Of a DNA stretch of 64,000 nt, positions 1 to 10,808 are shown piece after piece. The notes under the pieces are model-generated. The model made no database searches. It saw only the letters and a list, made by a program, of their open reading frames with translations, and had not been told where the DNA came from. The stretch covers positions 248,599 to 312,598 of the forward strand of contig NW_014575556.1 of NCBI RefSeq assembly GCF_000708205.1. The letters run 5' to 3'. The DNA comes from Mixia osmundae IAM 14324 (Eukaryota > Basidiomycota > Mixiomycetes > Mixiales > Mixiaceae). Position 1 is the stretch's first letter. Every line of letters starts with the position of its first letter. The position numbers were made by a program, and so were the translations under genes.

Positions 1-810
1 TCAGCCACCGCCAGTCTCGAAGAGCTGCGCGACACACTGGGTGCAGATCATGTTGCTTACTTGCCTAACGTCGGCCGCGAAGGAGGCACATATCTAGACC
101 ATATCATCTCGCATTACGATCGCCAAGATTTCGCTGATCACACTCTCTTTACGCAAGCACATCTCTCATACCGCGAGATAGCCGAACGCCGGCTGGGAGC
201 CCTGCGCTCGTCGACAGATTAGTAAGCCGAGCGCTACATGCGTTTTACAGAGCTGACGGGCTCGCTTAGCCTACATCTAGCGCCCTACGTACCCTCGGAA
301 TGCGGACTTGACCAACGCGTAGGTCTCGGCTGCTTGCGTGGCGCAAACGAGTGGCCTGATGCAGATTGCGCAGGTCTGGTTCATGCTGCCGAGACTACGA
401 GAGATCGTCAATTACTTCAATGCGGCGCCAAACTCGTTCTGTCATGGCAGGCAGCTTGCGAGTTGGGCGGCACAATTTATCGTCAGCCGACGAAAGATAA
501 TGGCGCGAACGGTAGAGCAGTATCAGACTATCAACACGATGATCGGCGCTCCAGAAGCGCATTGGATGTCCGTCTGCCCCTCGCTGTGGAGCACTGGGCT
601 TATTGAAGCTCTCACAGATACGCAGACCATGTGCCCGAAGGCTGGGATTGGGGCGGACAAGGCAACAATCCGGGCAACAATTACTTTGGTCACAGCTTGG
701 AACGAGCTTGGCCTGTCATCTTTGGCTGTGATGACGTTCGGATAGCCGACGAATGTCCGGACGAATCTGCTGATCCCTTGCAGTGTCAGTGTTTGAATAC
801 GTCAGTATAG
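1..810 (+). CDS. DUF3431 protein, 3' part (start outside window)
   Basis: C-terminal part of a fungal DUF3431 protein of unknown activity; the window opens inside the gene. Exons 1-221, 270-318, 365-567 and 618-810 keep one frame and give 221 residues to the stop. Recognisable pieces are LPNVGREGGTYLDHI, HTLFTQAHLSYREI, the LHLAPYVPSECG turn after the first intron, SWAAQFIVSRRKI and GHSLERAWPVIFGC before a Cys-rich tail. The introns (48, 46 and 50 nt) start with GTAAGC, GTAGGT and GTCCGT. The neighbouring convergent gene carries the same domain and shares the first intron position and phase but lacks the other two. Whether this copy also has an upstream membrane region cannot be seen. Confidence 0.85.
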
Positions 811-858
811 TGCTTGTTGCTATCGGTAGAGGACCATACGCATCGTCTATGCATTGCA

Positions 859-3057
859 TTACAACGGCCTTGCTGGGGGAGGTGCAAACGATGTGATTGA
901 GCGCCGATCGTGACATTGACATAACTCAGGATCAGCGCTCTTATCGTTGCATTGCGAGGCAATGGTCGCATCGGAGCAATTGAATATGGCAGGCCAGGAT
1001 CGTTCTAGTGCGTGACCAAAAAGTGGATTCGAAGGCGATATGGGTCCGCCCCAATAGCTCCAATCTGGCGGCGGTGGGTCGTCAAATATGAAGGGATGCG
1101 AATGCGGTGCATTGACGAGCTCCTCGAGCTGCTTGTAATGCCGTAGAGGGCGAGACGCAATCCTTCGCCGGCTCACAATGAATTGGGCTTTCCATGCTGT
1201 CAGCTGCTGGCCGTGACAGTATGCGTCCCCGCTGAGCATATTGAACGTCTCGCGCAGACGTGGAAAGGTCGTGTTGATGACATGATCGAAGCCACAGGAA
1301 GACGCGACATAGGGTGCTAGATGCAGACTGCTCATAGATCAGCGAGCATTCGCGTGCATGGCAGACGCGACTGACTATCCTGTATCGTGAGGTGAAAAGG
1401 CAGCGAGCCGAGGCAGGGCAATCTCGTGACTCGTGAGATGTGCCTGGGAGAACAGTGTATGATCTGCAAAGTTGCGACCGTCTGCTGTGTGTCGTCTGAT
1501 GATGTGCTGCAGAAATGTACCGCCTTCTCTGCCGCGATTGGCCAAGACTTGTACATGGTCTGCTCTGCTGATATGCTTAAGCTCTGTGAGATCGATTCGA
1601 TCAGATTTGACATAGATGAAGGTGCGCAAGGTCAGTCCCAGAGGATGCACCGTCGTCCTGATCACGTCCAGCTCGTCGAGCAGGTCTGCCGGATTCTCTT
1701 CGTAGAACGCGATGACGATATCGAGTGAACCTTTTGTCGTGGCGTGATCAGGCATATGCTTGTGCGGAGTCAATTGCGCGTGCCAGTGGTGTCCGAGCGA
1801 ATATGAATGGCAGGGACTGGTCTCGCATTTGCTAGTGTCATGTGCTACCCAGCCCGTCAGCGGCCACAACGACATCAGCACGAGACAGATCATCAGCAGC
1901 AAAGATGGCTGAATCGACAGTCGTGGGGATATTTGAGGTACTTTAAGATCTTCTAGATAGGTCGAGTCATCTATTGCCGTCAATGTGTCACTGGAGTGGA
2001 CGCGAGAATGGCTCAAGTCGCTTGGCGGATCGATGTAGTGTGCAGCCATCGGGAGCAAGCTAAGTGATGCTTCGGTCAAATGGTGCTCGCTCTGTGTTGC
2101 GCGCGGCAGGTAGCGCGGCCATAGACTAATGAATGTACCGATTGCAGTGCAAGCAAGCATGATAAGCGTAGCGCCATCGCGCAGATTCGAGAACAGAAGC
2201 GTTCCGAACAGGACAGCATAGCTCGCCAGCTGCAGATCGAACAGATCGCGCAGTGTTATCGTCATGATGAGTGTACAGCCTAATTGTATAGTTGCGAGGG
2301 ACGTTGCCATGAGTGCAGGCAATAGAGAAACACGGTCAACAGCAGTGCTCGATCTTGCAGCAAATGGTATAGCCATTGCGAAAGAGGCTAGGGTAGCGAT
2401 GCTGAGGAAATTGTGCATGAGAGCCTGATCGAGTAGCACAATCGAAGATAGACTGCCTAGCTTGAACAGAGTGTGGCTGGTCAGATTTAGCCAGTCGGTG
2501 CTGTAGCTGCTTCTGGGCCAGCTGACGAACAAAGACGCGATTGTCAACCTCGCCCAGCTCCATTCGTCTCTCGTGCTTCCGTGTACCAGAGCGATGATGG
2601 AGAGAGCAGGCACGAGCAGTGCGACGTCGATGGCTTGGCTCGCAATGGACCCTTGTTCTGATAGACCGAAGACAGCGAGCGTCGAGCATATCCCGAACGC
2701 GGCTCCTGCCAGCGAATTGAGCCTGTTGGTTGATGTAGTCTCGAATTGCTGATCTCTGTGCTGTGGCCAAAGGCGATGCAGGGCTGTTATCAGCAGCAGA
2801 GAGATTGGCGTGGCCCAGGGTACGACATTCGGGCTACCGTAGTCATTGATCCGGCTCGTTGCAATGAGTCCTAGGGCGATGCTGGCAAGTACATACACAG
2901 CCAGCACTGCCATTTTGCCCCGTGAGGATCTGAGTGCTGCGAATCCGAATCGTTGCAGTAGATCGTCAGACAGGCGAGCTGGGGGCCCATGGCGCAGTGA
3001 AGCGTTGGGACTCGTACTTCTTGCTGCCAAGGATGGTGTCAAATACACTTCGGGCAT
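859..3057 (-). CDS. Multi-pass membrane protein with C-terminal DUF3431 domain
   Basis: A 717-residue protein from two exons (3057-1376 and 1330-859) with a 45 nt intron. The first ~480 residues hold about ten hydrophobic segments (for example MAVLAVYVLASIALGLIAT and LLPALMATSLATIQLG), a topology like EamA or triose-phosphate type transporters, though I see no diagnostic motif. Residues from about 480 match DUF3431: DIVIAFYEENPADLL, NRGREGGTFLQHIIRR, FADHTLFSQAHL, SLHLAPYVASSCGF, FIVSRRRI and FGHALERSWPAIFNC. The ATG at 3057 opens the frame, but an extra upstream exon cannot be excluded. It faces a second DUF3431 gene tail to tail with a 48 bp gap. The function is unknown; a membrane-anchored glycan- or lipid-linked role would be guesswork. 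Confidence 0.8.
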
Positions 3058-3362
3058 TTTGTTGGGGACTGCAGCATCTGGTGAGTTTCGATTCGACGCC
3101 GTGCAATGAGAGGATCATATCGAGAGCGTATATTCCAACATTAGTCGCCGAGAGGTCTGTGCGAGCGGCAAGTAGTCCCATCCAAGCGGCACAAGCTCAC
3201 CGAACCAATTGCGCACGATGCAGACGGCCGGAACGTTTGCGTAGTGTGCATCTCGACAACAACATGGCGATACTGCAAGGGCGCGACATCGTGTTCTGCT
3301 TGTGGCCAGGGCGCACAGAGACGAGCTGCAGCCGGTACGATGTCTGGCTTGCGCGGTTCGAG

Positions 3363-3899
3363 CTAGCCTTGCTTTGGGTTCTTGATTTTGCTCGGGTCTT
3401 CTGCGGGCAAGCGGTCGAATAGCGTCGTCGGTGCTCGCGCAGGATCGAAAACGAATGGGTCAGGAAAGTCCTTTGCATAGTCTTGATCGAGTAGCTTGTC
3501 GGCTGCACGGGTAGGATCAGACGCTGAGCATCGACAAGCTAGAGGCTTGCGCGCACCTCCGAAAGCGGCAGCGCTGGAAGCAGGATGAGCAGGAGCGCTC
3601 CGTTTGGATTTGCCCCTTGCGCTGACGGGTTGACGCGCGAACCTGGCGTTGTCCTCCCAGGACATGCGGTCATCGTGCTTAGTGGCAGAGGGTGACTGTT
3701 CTCCGCTGGACGTCCTCCTCGACGCCAACAAGGCTCGCTGAGTCTCGTCATTCCATGCAACATCGTCGTTCATCTGGGTGTCATTGCGTTGCTGCTCTCT
3801 GACTGCAGAAGGCGAGCTTGGCGAGTGTGGCGACGTGGAGTGTCCTGATGAAGGACTGCTACCCCCGGATGAGTCGATGTGGTCGCTGTCCCTGTCCAT
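3363..3899 (-). CDS. Hypothetical disordered protein
   Basis: A 178-residue reading frame from an internal ATG at 3899. It is open further upstream without an ATG, so a 5' exon is likely; an ATG at 4038 (MEVLLGSEALLSL) lies in another frame that a splice could join. The sequence is Ser/Pro-rich and low in complexity up to about residue 120. A more ordered tail follows with DQDYAKDFPDPFVFDP and a basic end. I do not recognise a family. Coding is supported by frame length, by the end lying 305 bp from the next gene, and by composition. It is divergent from the nucleoporin-like gene. Confidence 0.4.
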   Translation of the reverse strand: MDRDSDHIDSSGGSSPSSGHSTSPHSPSSPSAVREQQRNDTQMNDDVAWNDETQRALLASRRTSSGEQSPSATKHDDRMSWEDNARFARQPVSARGKSKRSAPAHPASSAAAFGGARKPLACRCSASDPTRAADKLLDQDYAKDFPDPFVFDPARAPTTLFDRLPAEDPSKIKNPKQG

Positions 3900-4036
3900 G
3901 ACGGTCTGAAGCTTGGCAGCGGAGTGACGCACGAACGAGCGCGAATTGCGAGAGCGACCTTGACAAAGCTCGAGGAGGGCGTTGGACTGACTTGACGATG
4001 AGCGACAACAAGGCCTCGCTGCCTAGGAGCACTTCC

Positions 4037-6395
4037 ATGGTCCGCCCCGCTCTCGTGTCTGCGTAGATCACGCTGAGCAACGAGCTGTGGGACAGGTTGG
4101 CGGCCTCCTGAGCTCGATCAGCACTTTTTGGCGCAAGCCGTCCTCAGCATCTCATAGCCAAGCCGACAGTCGGCAGAGCGAAGAGCCCATCGTCATTTCA
4201 GATCATGAGGATGATGCAAACATGGACAAGGACGACGATGACGTCGACCTAGAAGCAGGTCGGGCAGAGGACACCGATGAAGCGCCTGAGGACAAGGTCA
4301 GTCTTGTGGTTCTATGGATGTTCCCCGCTCATCCAGCACAACTTGCAGCTATATCCCGATCTACCTGAGCCAGTGCCATCTCATGCACAGCAAGCGACAC
4401 CTCGAGCGAGGCCACTGTCACCACGACCGGCCAATGCATCATCCCAACGCGCGAGTACCTCTAAGCAGAACGGCCACTCCTCCCCTTATAGGCAGCCCTT
4501 CACACCCTCTCGGCCCTCTCGATCGAGTGCCCTGCATCTCCAAGCTGAGCTACCACGCGAAAAGCCCAGCACACTCTGGTCGCCCGACCGTGCAATGTAT
4601 CAGTCCACTCCTGCGCATGCCGGTCCATCGCAGCGTAGACCTGCGCCCAAGACGCCTGCGGAGGTCTTGAGAACGTACAGAGATACTTCTCTCTCCGAAC
4701 AGACGAGCAGAGAAGATATACAGATGTTCGACACAGCCATCGCTGCCTTGTCGAACGGACGCGCAGAACAGGGCGAATCGACCACTTCGAGCTTGTCCGG
4801 TCCCTCTTCACCGTCACGAGATTTTATGCCTCGTACTGGCTCGCTGCTTGATGCTCTAGCATCGACAGCAGCGCGAGCGCAGCCGTCTCAGTCCGGTCGA
4901 CCGAATCGAGCGTGGTCCATGAATGGTCAGGGCAGACTACCAGCACATCGTCCTCTCGTCTACCGAGGTCCGGGCAAATCGATGATGAATACATCACAGC
5001 TCCTTCGACCGTACCGCTCAAAAGGCAACAAGCTCTACGCCAATCTCGACTCGTTCAGGTCCTTACCTGATACTTACCTGGCCGAAGCCGAAGCGAGAGA
5101 GTCTGCGGAACCGGGCAACAAGCGGGCTGCACCTGTCTACAGTCGCCCAGAGCTCGATCATTATACCGATCTGAGTACTCCTGCAAAGCGACAGAGAAGA
5201 GAATCACCCGAGCCCGCTCCGGCTTCGCCAGAACCGATCGCATCTCCCCAGCCGCAAAGATTTATGCCGTCTGTCCTGCCGCCAAAACAGATGGCTCGTC
5301 TCAAGTCGCAAGCACGTCCATCACCTCTCAGGAACTTAGCACTACAGGGTATGCCGCACAGACCTCACCTACTGTACAGTGTCTGAATCTGTGTTTCATG
5401 CAGCAGCTACGCCTTCCCCGCCTGCAAAGAAGCCAGTGCAGATATCTCCTACACACGTCACTACGGCTGCGGCGCTCATGCTCGATATTATCAAAGACAA
5501 TGAGACTGCTGCATCAAAGGTCACCCGCACGATCGTCTCAGCTTGCTCATAGCTGATTGCCGGCGAGGGGCGGACAGGAACGATCCCAAGATGACGTGGT
5601 CAATCCATATGAAACCAGTACGGCAGCTTTGAGGGCAACGCGAGCTCGAGCAGAAAGGAGGAAGCCAAAGATGATGCGAAAGAGGTCGCCTGCTGTGCCG
5701 AAACCTCAGCTCACGATCGAGGAGCAGCTCAGACTGTCCATGCCACCCGTGCGTCCTAGGTCTCTCATAGTGACGGCGCTCATAGCTTCTCGCAGGAATA
5801 CCGAAAAGTGCTGGAGCCTGTCAAAGCCAAGCCGAACGGTCTACCTGTTCCTCAGAGCAATACGACCAGCGAAGTACCATCAGATGCGCCGACGCCACGT
5901 GCCCCCGTCGCTGCCACGCCTGCGCTTAACGGCTCGACCACACCGAGTGCATCTAGGAGTACGCCGGACGCGCCAATATTGACCAAGTCTGTTGCTGCGA
6001 CAAGCACTCAGTCTGCGCCTACGGGCGCCTTCACGTTCAGCGCAGCAAAACCAGTAGCGACTGCAATCCCTAGCTTCAACTTTGATGTCGGCAAGAAGAC
6101 GCCAGCTGCGCCCTTCGTCTTCTCGGCGCCCGCGGCTGCGAAGCCTGCCGTCGCTGCCGAACCGGCCGAGCCTGCCACGATCAGCGAGTCATTGAGCGCG
6201 CCCAAACCGACGATCGAGCAAGCCCAAAAGCGTGCGCGAGGGACGATGACACTCGTCGACTTTGCCAGTGACTTTGATGGAGGTGACAGCTCAATGGCTG
6301 CTCCTTTCGATGCGACGACTGCCGATGCTAAGCAGAGTCTCGAGCGAGCGGTAGCTACAGCAGTGATCCACCAAGATGAGGCATTATTTGCGTAG
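4037..6395 (+). CDS. Nucleoporin-like protein with FxF motifs (Nup1/Nup60/Nup153 type)
   Basis: Six exons (4037-4054, 4096-4296, 4349-5348, 5404-5519, 5578-5748, 5796-6395) give 701 residues. The start splices MVRPAL to a short amphipathic stretch GGLLSSISTFWRK, like the membrane-binding helix at the start of Nup1 and Nup60. An acidic patch and a long Ser/Pro-rich disordered region follow, then DDVVNPYETS. Near the end come TFSAA, FNFDVG and FVFSAP, FxF repeats typical of nuclear-basket nucleoporins that bind karyopherins. The family call rests on composition and these motifs only. The first 18 nt exon and its 41 nt intron are the least certain part. The stop lies 12 bp from the stop of convergent NDUFAF7. 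Confidence 0.5.
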
Positions 6396-6407
6396 CTATG
6401 CTTCGCA

Positions 6408-8105
6408 CTAGCAAATGAACTGTTGTAAAGAATCGCAAGCCAGTCAACACATCGATCAAAAGCATGGACATAGCCTACTTTGGTGTTCTGATAGTACTCG
6501 AGCATCGGGTTGCTGCCATCTTTTAGCTGAGTCTTCTCCAGTTCGCCGTAGCGCGTCAAGAACTCGGCATGCCCGTAGATCTTGAGCTTCTGCGAGGCAA
6601 ACCCTGAAAACAGGCCGCCGGCGGGAGAAAGCGCTCGACGCCTTGTGGGCGAGAAAAAGTCGTTCGATGCGCCCGCAGTCGGATCGGTTCTGTGATCTTG
6701 CATGACCAGAGCGTAGAGTTCTTTGAGCAACTTGAAGTTCGTCGGGAAGAAGATATCGAAGAAGCCTTGCGAGACGAGGTAGGTAGAGCATGCGACTGAC
6801 TGTCCGTCGTAGCGCGTTTGTACGACGGGCGCATTGAAGCCAGGAACGGTATCTGTCAGTGCGTCAAAGTCGGACATGAGCAGTCGATGCAGAGGAAATT
6901 TCTCGCGCAAGACGTCGAGCAGAGCGACAGCTCGAGTGGGCGCAAATTCTGGCAGGGTCAGATTGGGTGCAAAGGGCATACTTGCTCTGAGCTTGCGCAA
7001 TGCAGGAGATGCTGACAAGAATCGATTGAGAGCAGGCGAGCGAGAGGAAGTCGGCGTCGCTTGCCTTAGGGCAAGGAAACGCTTGAGATCAGGATCACTG
7101 ACGGGCTCGTAGAGCTCATGAAAGTCGCCAGTCTGATCTACTGCGACCACACATTGCAAGGGCTGGTGTGTTTCGAGAGTGTATCGAACGACATCATGAG
7201 CGAGATTGTCGAGCACTTCCAATGCGACGATAAAGCAAGGCTCGGTCACTGTCTCCTGCCAGTCAAATATACTGCTCTGATGTATTTGTACTTTGGTAGC
7301 ATGCTCCGGCCCAATTTGCCGTTTCTGCTGGGCTGCTAGTCTTGGTGAAATCTCGACGATTCGGTACCGTGTGCGATCGTAGACTTCTGGATCTTGCTGT
7401 GCGAGATAGTCGAGAATGCCTCGCATCAACGTGCCGTTGCCGGCGCCAATTTCGACAATCGTCAGATCGGCATAAGGATAGAGCGATAGACGGTACTCTG
7501 AGCTCAGGAACCGCGCAATGGCTCTTGCATACCATGGCTGGATACGACGAACGTCAGCTCAGAATCAGCGTGAAGTATGCAGGAGGGATCACCTTGAAGA
7601 GCTCTGTGGGTGTATGCCATACTTGACGACGCGCTCCAGCTTCACTCTCGCCATACCGCCGCGCGAGCTCGTCGGCAAAGTCTGATCCACGGCGCAAGCT
7701 ACCAAAGTCAAAGCCTCTCTGACCACTTTCTACGGATGCTACATCTTCCGAATGCAATGAGTCAGGGTCGAATATCTCTGCCTGAGTTGGAAAGTAGCCG
7801 TAATTCGGATTGTACAGCGAATCGTCGATGAAATCACGTGCGAGCATCCTCACACCCCGTGGTGGCTGACGACATTTGGCCAGCTCGGGGAGAGATACAA
7901 GCGGGAGGCTCTGTAAGGGCTGATCGTTGGTGTCTGAGGAGGCTGGATCGAAAGGATTGGGATTGAATTGGTAGCGAGGTCCATCTGGACTTTTGTAGAC
8001 TCTCCGGTTCTGTCTCGGGTCTGCTTGTCGACTATCGCCGGCTCGAGTCGCAAGACATCGCGTGCACGTCAAACGACGCACGATCGGTCTTGCACATGCT
8101 CTCAT
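6408..8105 (-). CDS. NDUFAF7: Mitochondrial protein-arginine methyltransferase NDUFAF7 (MidA family), complex I assembly
   Basis: SAM-dependent methyltransferase of the MidA/NDUFAF7 family. In other organisms it methylates an arginine of the 49 kDa complex I subunit during assembly in the matrix. Exons 8105-7593, 7537-6479 and 6419-6408 give 527 residues. An Arg-rich, acid-free N-terminus fits a mitochondrial presequence. The AdoMet loop reads VEIGAGNGTL, followed by YRIVEISPRL, FIVALEVLDNLAHDV and, near the end, YGHAEFLTRYGE. The last intron (6478-6420, GTAGGC...ACAACAG) leaves a four-codon final exon ending FIC-stop. Without that splice the frame would run about 400 nt into the antisense of the neighbouring gene. 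It is divergent from the next gene over 136 bp. Confidence 0.87.
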
Positions 8106-8241
8106 GAGCGTTCAGATCGTTCAGACCTTGCCTAGCGCGCGAGCTCGTGACTGATTTCGTAGCAAAAGTTTTGACGACATTGACGTCTCGGCTTCTGTTG
8201 CTCGAGCGTGTCAAAGCTAGCGAACGGACAGTCGAGACGCG
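8106..8241. promoter_or_regulatory. Shared divergent promoter region (NDUFAF7 / unknown gene)
   Basis: Only 136 bp separate the two divergent ATGs, so both 5' UTRs and promoters must lie here. I see no clear TATA box. Confidence 0.5.
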
Positions 8242-9093
8242 ATGGACGTGCCTGTCCCACAGAATGGCGAAGAGGTCTCGAGTGACGGCCTGACCGACTT
8301 CAGGCTCGTCCTGCCTGCCAAATATCGCGAAGAGCATGAGACGGGACGATGGGTGTACCGAGGCACAAAGATGCCCGATCACTTCGATGTCACGTTCAAC
8401 GACAGGCAGAGACGATTGTACATCTGTGAAGCCGGCGTGTGCCATGCTATGTATGACTCGACAGCAACTCGACTGCGCTGCAAGAAAGCCAATCACGTCC
8501 CCGCCAACAAACGCACTCGTCGGAGGATAACAATGTTACAAGCCAAGGGTCTCATGCCGTCTCCTCAGCCAGTAGACTGGCCCGACAGACTGTTTGACTG
8601 TCCGACGCTGGAGGAGCTAGAGAACAAGCCGAGGAAGAAAGTCGCGCACAACAAGATTGTCTGGCCAGGCAGGATCGCGTCGGATGAGCTTGTCTCTGCT
8701 CAGTCACTGCCTAGCACGAGCGCCGTGCCCTTCGAGTCGCATCAGCTCACATCAGCAAGGCCAGAGATCAACTTCACAGAGCTCAACAACGACGATGACC
8801 CCGTGCTCGTCAGGGTTTCGTCCAGTGCCACCAGCGCGCCGGCCACTGGTCCCGCTGTCAGAATGCTCACAAGAGGCAACAAACGACCTCGCGGAGAACC
8901 TGCTGCACTGCCCGGACAGTCGTACCGCAAACGAAAGATTGTGGGACCCCATGGCGATCTCGAGGCTGCCAATGCGCTATTGCAGCTCCACGGTCGAGCT
9001 GGTCAGGCTGACGATGACAACATCGATCCTGCTCTGGTCGACGTCGACGTTCTCGACGCTGTTGAACCACAGGAGCCTCTGTTCGGCATCTAG
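8242..9093 (+). CDS. Hypothetical protein with basic, nuclear-looking segments
   Basis: An intronless frame of 283 residues from a good ATG. The N-terminal half looks folded: FRLVLPAKYREEH, WVYRGTKMPDHFDV, then RRLYICEAGVCHAMYD and a KKANHVPANKRTRRRI basic run. Three cysteines (CEAGVC and a later RC) sit close enough to suggest a small metal site, but the spacing fits no zinc finger I know. The second half is acidic and disordered with two KR-rich patches that could be nuclear localisation signals. I do not recognise the family. Confidence 0.6.
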   Translation: MDVPVPQNGEEVSSDGLTDFRLVLPAKYREEHETGRWVYRGTKMPDHFDVTFNDRQRRLYICEAGVCHAMYDSTATRLRCKKANHVPANKRTRRRITMLQAKGLMPSPQPVDWPDRLFDCPTLEELENKPRKKVAHNKIVWPGRIASDELVSAQSLPSTSAVPFESHQLTSARPEINFTELNNDDDPVLVRVSSSATSAPATGPAVRMLTRGNKRPRGEPAALPGQSYRKRKIVGPHGDLEAANALLQLHGRAGQADDDNIDPALVDVDVLDAVEPQEPLFGI

Positions 9094-10808
9094 CTGGGCT
9101 GTCTGCAGTGTGTTAGTACAATCAGAGTGTTGTCTTGTACCGATGCCGGTAGCGAGAGTAGGCAGTGCTTTCTGAAGTTCAGTAGCTATACTCATTAGAG
9201 GTCATATATGATGCATTGCATTGGTCTGATTAGCAAGTGTCACATCGCAAGCTGTCAGCGTCGCCACACCGGGAGGTGTTGGCTCTGCATCGACTCGTGA
9301 TCAGGATCAAGCCCGTCGCTATCTTTGACCATAGATTGCTGCGCTTTGTCGGTATAAATCTGTCCTAATCAGGGCCAACTCGCTTCAGACGAGCCTATCT
9401 CTCTCTTGCTTGCTGCACTGCTCTCTCGCCAGTCGACGTGGTGCTGTCCAGACCAGACCAGAATCGGCTTGGCGGTGGCGCGGATAGGCTTCAGCGAATC
9501 GCGCGTGTCTCCACACAAACTCACCCAATCGGTGCACTGTCATCTGACGTGCAGCAAGGCCTCTACATGCCGTCTGTATGGCGCCCAGAACCTACAGAAG
9601 CGCTTTCGACGTCGATTGCAAGTTCGCTGCGTGTCACGAGATAGCAGAAAGTCCCCGTCAGAGCGCTGCTTGGTCGAGAAATGATTCGAGTCGCAACATG
9701 CTCAACCAAGACGAGCCTGTGAAGGATCCGTCGCCGTCGTCAGCGCAAGCATTGAGCAATCTGTTCTTCCTTTGGCATCTGCAACGACGGTCGCAGATCG
9801 CCACCAACCAAAAAAAGATGATCGCTCAGCCGTTTGTGACCAGTATCGATCATTTTCCTGGTCCGCTGTCCTCAGGAGTCATTTTGCGAGGCCGGCGTGC
9901 TCGTCACATGTACGTTGATGCGCCTTGACGATGATGAAGCGTGGTCGAGATCTGCGGGAGACGAAAAGAGCCATCCGCCGTTTTGACGCGCTCACATCCG
10001 CACTGCTCAGCACCATCGAAGCAGAACGCAAGCGGGCATGCATTCGAGCATTCTATCTGCTACTGCTGTCTTTCGCACGAAACCATCGTGGGCGCACATT
10101 GCTCTCTGAGGACAGGGAACTCGATCTTTGTCTTTGCGTCTGGCTGTGCCGATGGCTACAGATACCTGCCAGTCGCTAGGGAAGTGATTGCATCGCTGCA
10201 CCTGTCGCATCCCAAGACAGGCACACACTCGACCAACCGCGGCTCGACAGAATAGGCAAGACGTCATGGGGTTCGAGTCGTGGGCATCACAAGTCCGCCG
10301 AAGTCACGAGGCGAAGAAGGCGTCAAAATTCGATTCAATCCGACAATGATAGCGGAGTCATGTCGACGGCGAACCGTACAGTATCTACGCTCGTCTGGTA
10401 GCACGCTATCATATGGTCCATGGCAACCCGACTTTCATAGTGACACGTAGCTACAGGCGCCACGTTTCTGAGACTGTGATCGGCTCCCGCAATAGTCCCC
10501 GAGCTCGCCTATCTCTGGAGCCCTAGATTAATTCGGAAAGCCGTCAAAGCGGTCCCGTATAAGCTATCAGGACGAGGACGACTGAGTGCGTCCTTACCTG
10601 CCCTGAGAGACAGATGGAACACTCTGTAATGCTCACGAGCTTTGACCGACCGAGATCGTCGAGCACTTCTTCAACGCCGCCAGCCCCTCTCTGAAATGAA
10701 TGGCGACTTCGAGTCGCCGACTGCTCCCAAATTCGACTCAAAGGACCGCTGCCTTGGGTAGCAAGAAGCCAGCCAGAAAGCGTGTCATGATCAGAGAAGC
10801 TTGATCCA
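9094..10808. other. 1.7 kb region without a convincing gene
   Basis: It contains a TATA-like GGTATAAATC at about 9350, then an ATG-initiated frame at 9578-9928 (116 residues, see separate entry). Another open stretch at 9941-10255 could be joined to it at a GTACGT donor near 9910, but I find no good acceptor. A 28-codon ORF starts at 10266. No tRNA-like fold or repeat was seen. Confidence 0.5.
9578..9928 (+). CDS. Possible small hypothetical protein
   Basis: An ATG-started frame of 116 residues about 225 bp downstream of a TATA-like element. It is mixed in composition, contains FFLWHLQRRSQIATN and resembles no family I know. It could be a chance ORF or part of a multi-exon gene whose other exons I cannot place. 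Confidence 0.25.
   Translation: MAPRTYRSAFDVDCKFAACHEIAESPRQSAAWSRNDSSRNMLNQDEPVKDPSPSSAQALSNLFFLWHLQRRSQIATNQKKMIAQPFVTSIDHFPGPLSSGVILRGRRARHMYVDAP

Noticed and set aside
6008-6407. Continuation of the NDUFAF7 reading frame for 130 codons beyond its proposed end
   Set aside because: It lies antisense to the last exon of the nucleoporin-like gene, has no family similarity, and a good 59 nt intron gives a natural stop (NTK-FIC) at 6408.
10268-10290. GGTTCGAGTC resembling a tRNA B box
   Set aside because: No matching A box, acceptor stem or cloverleaf could be folded around it.
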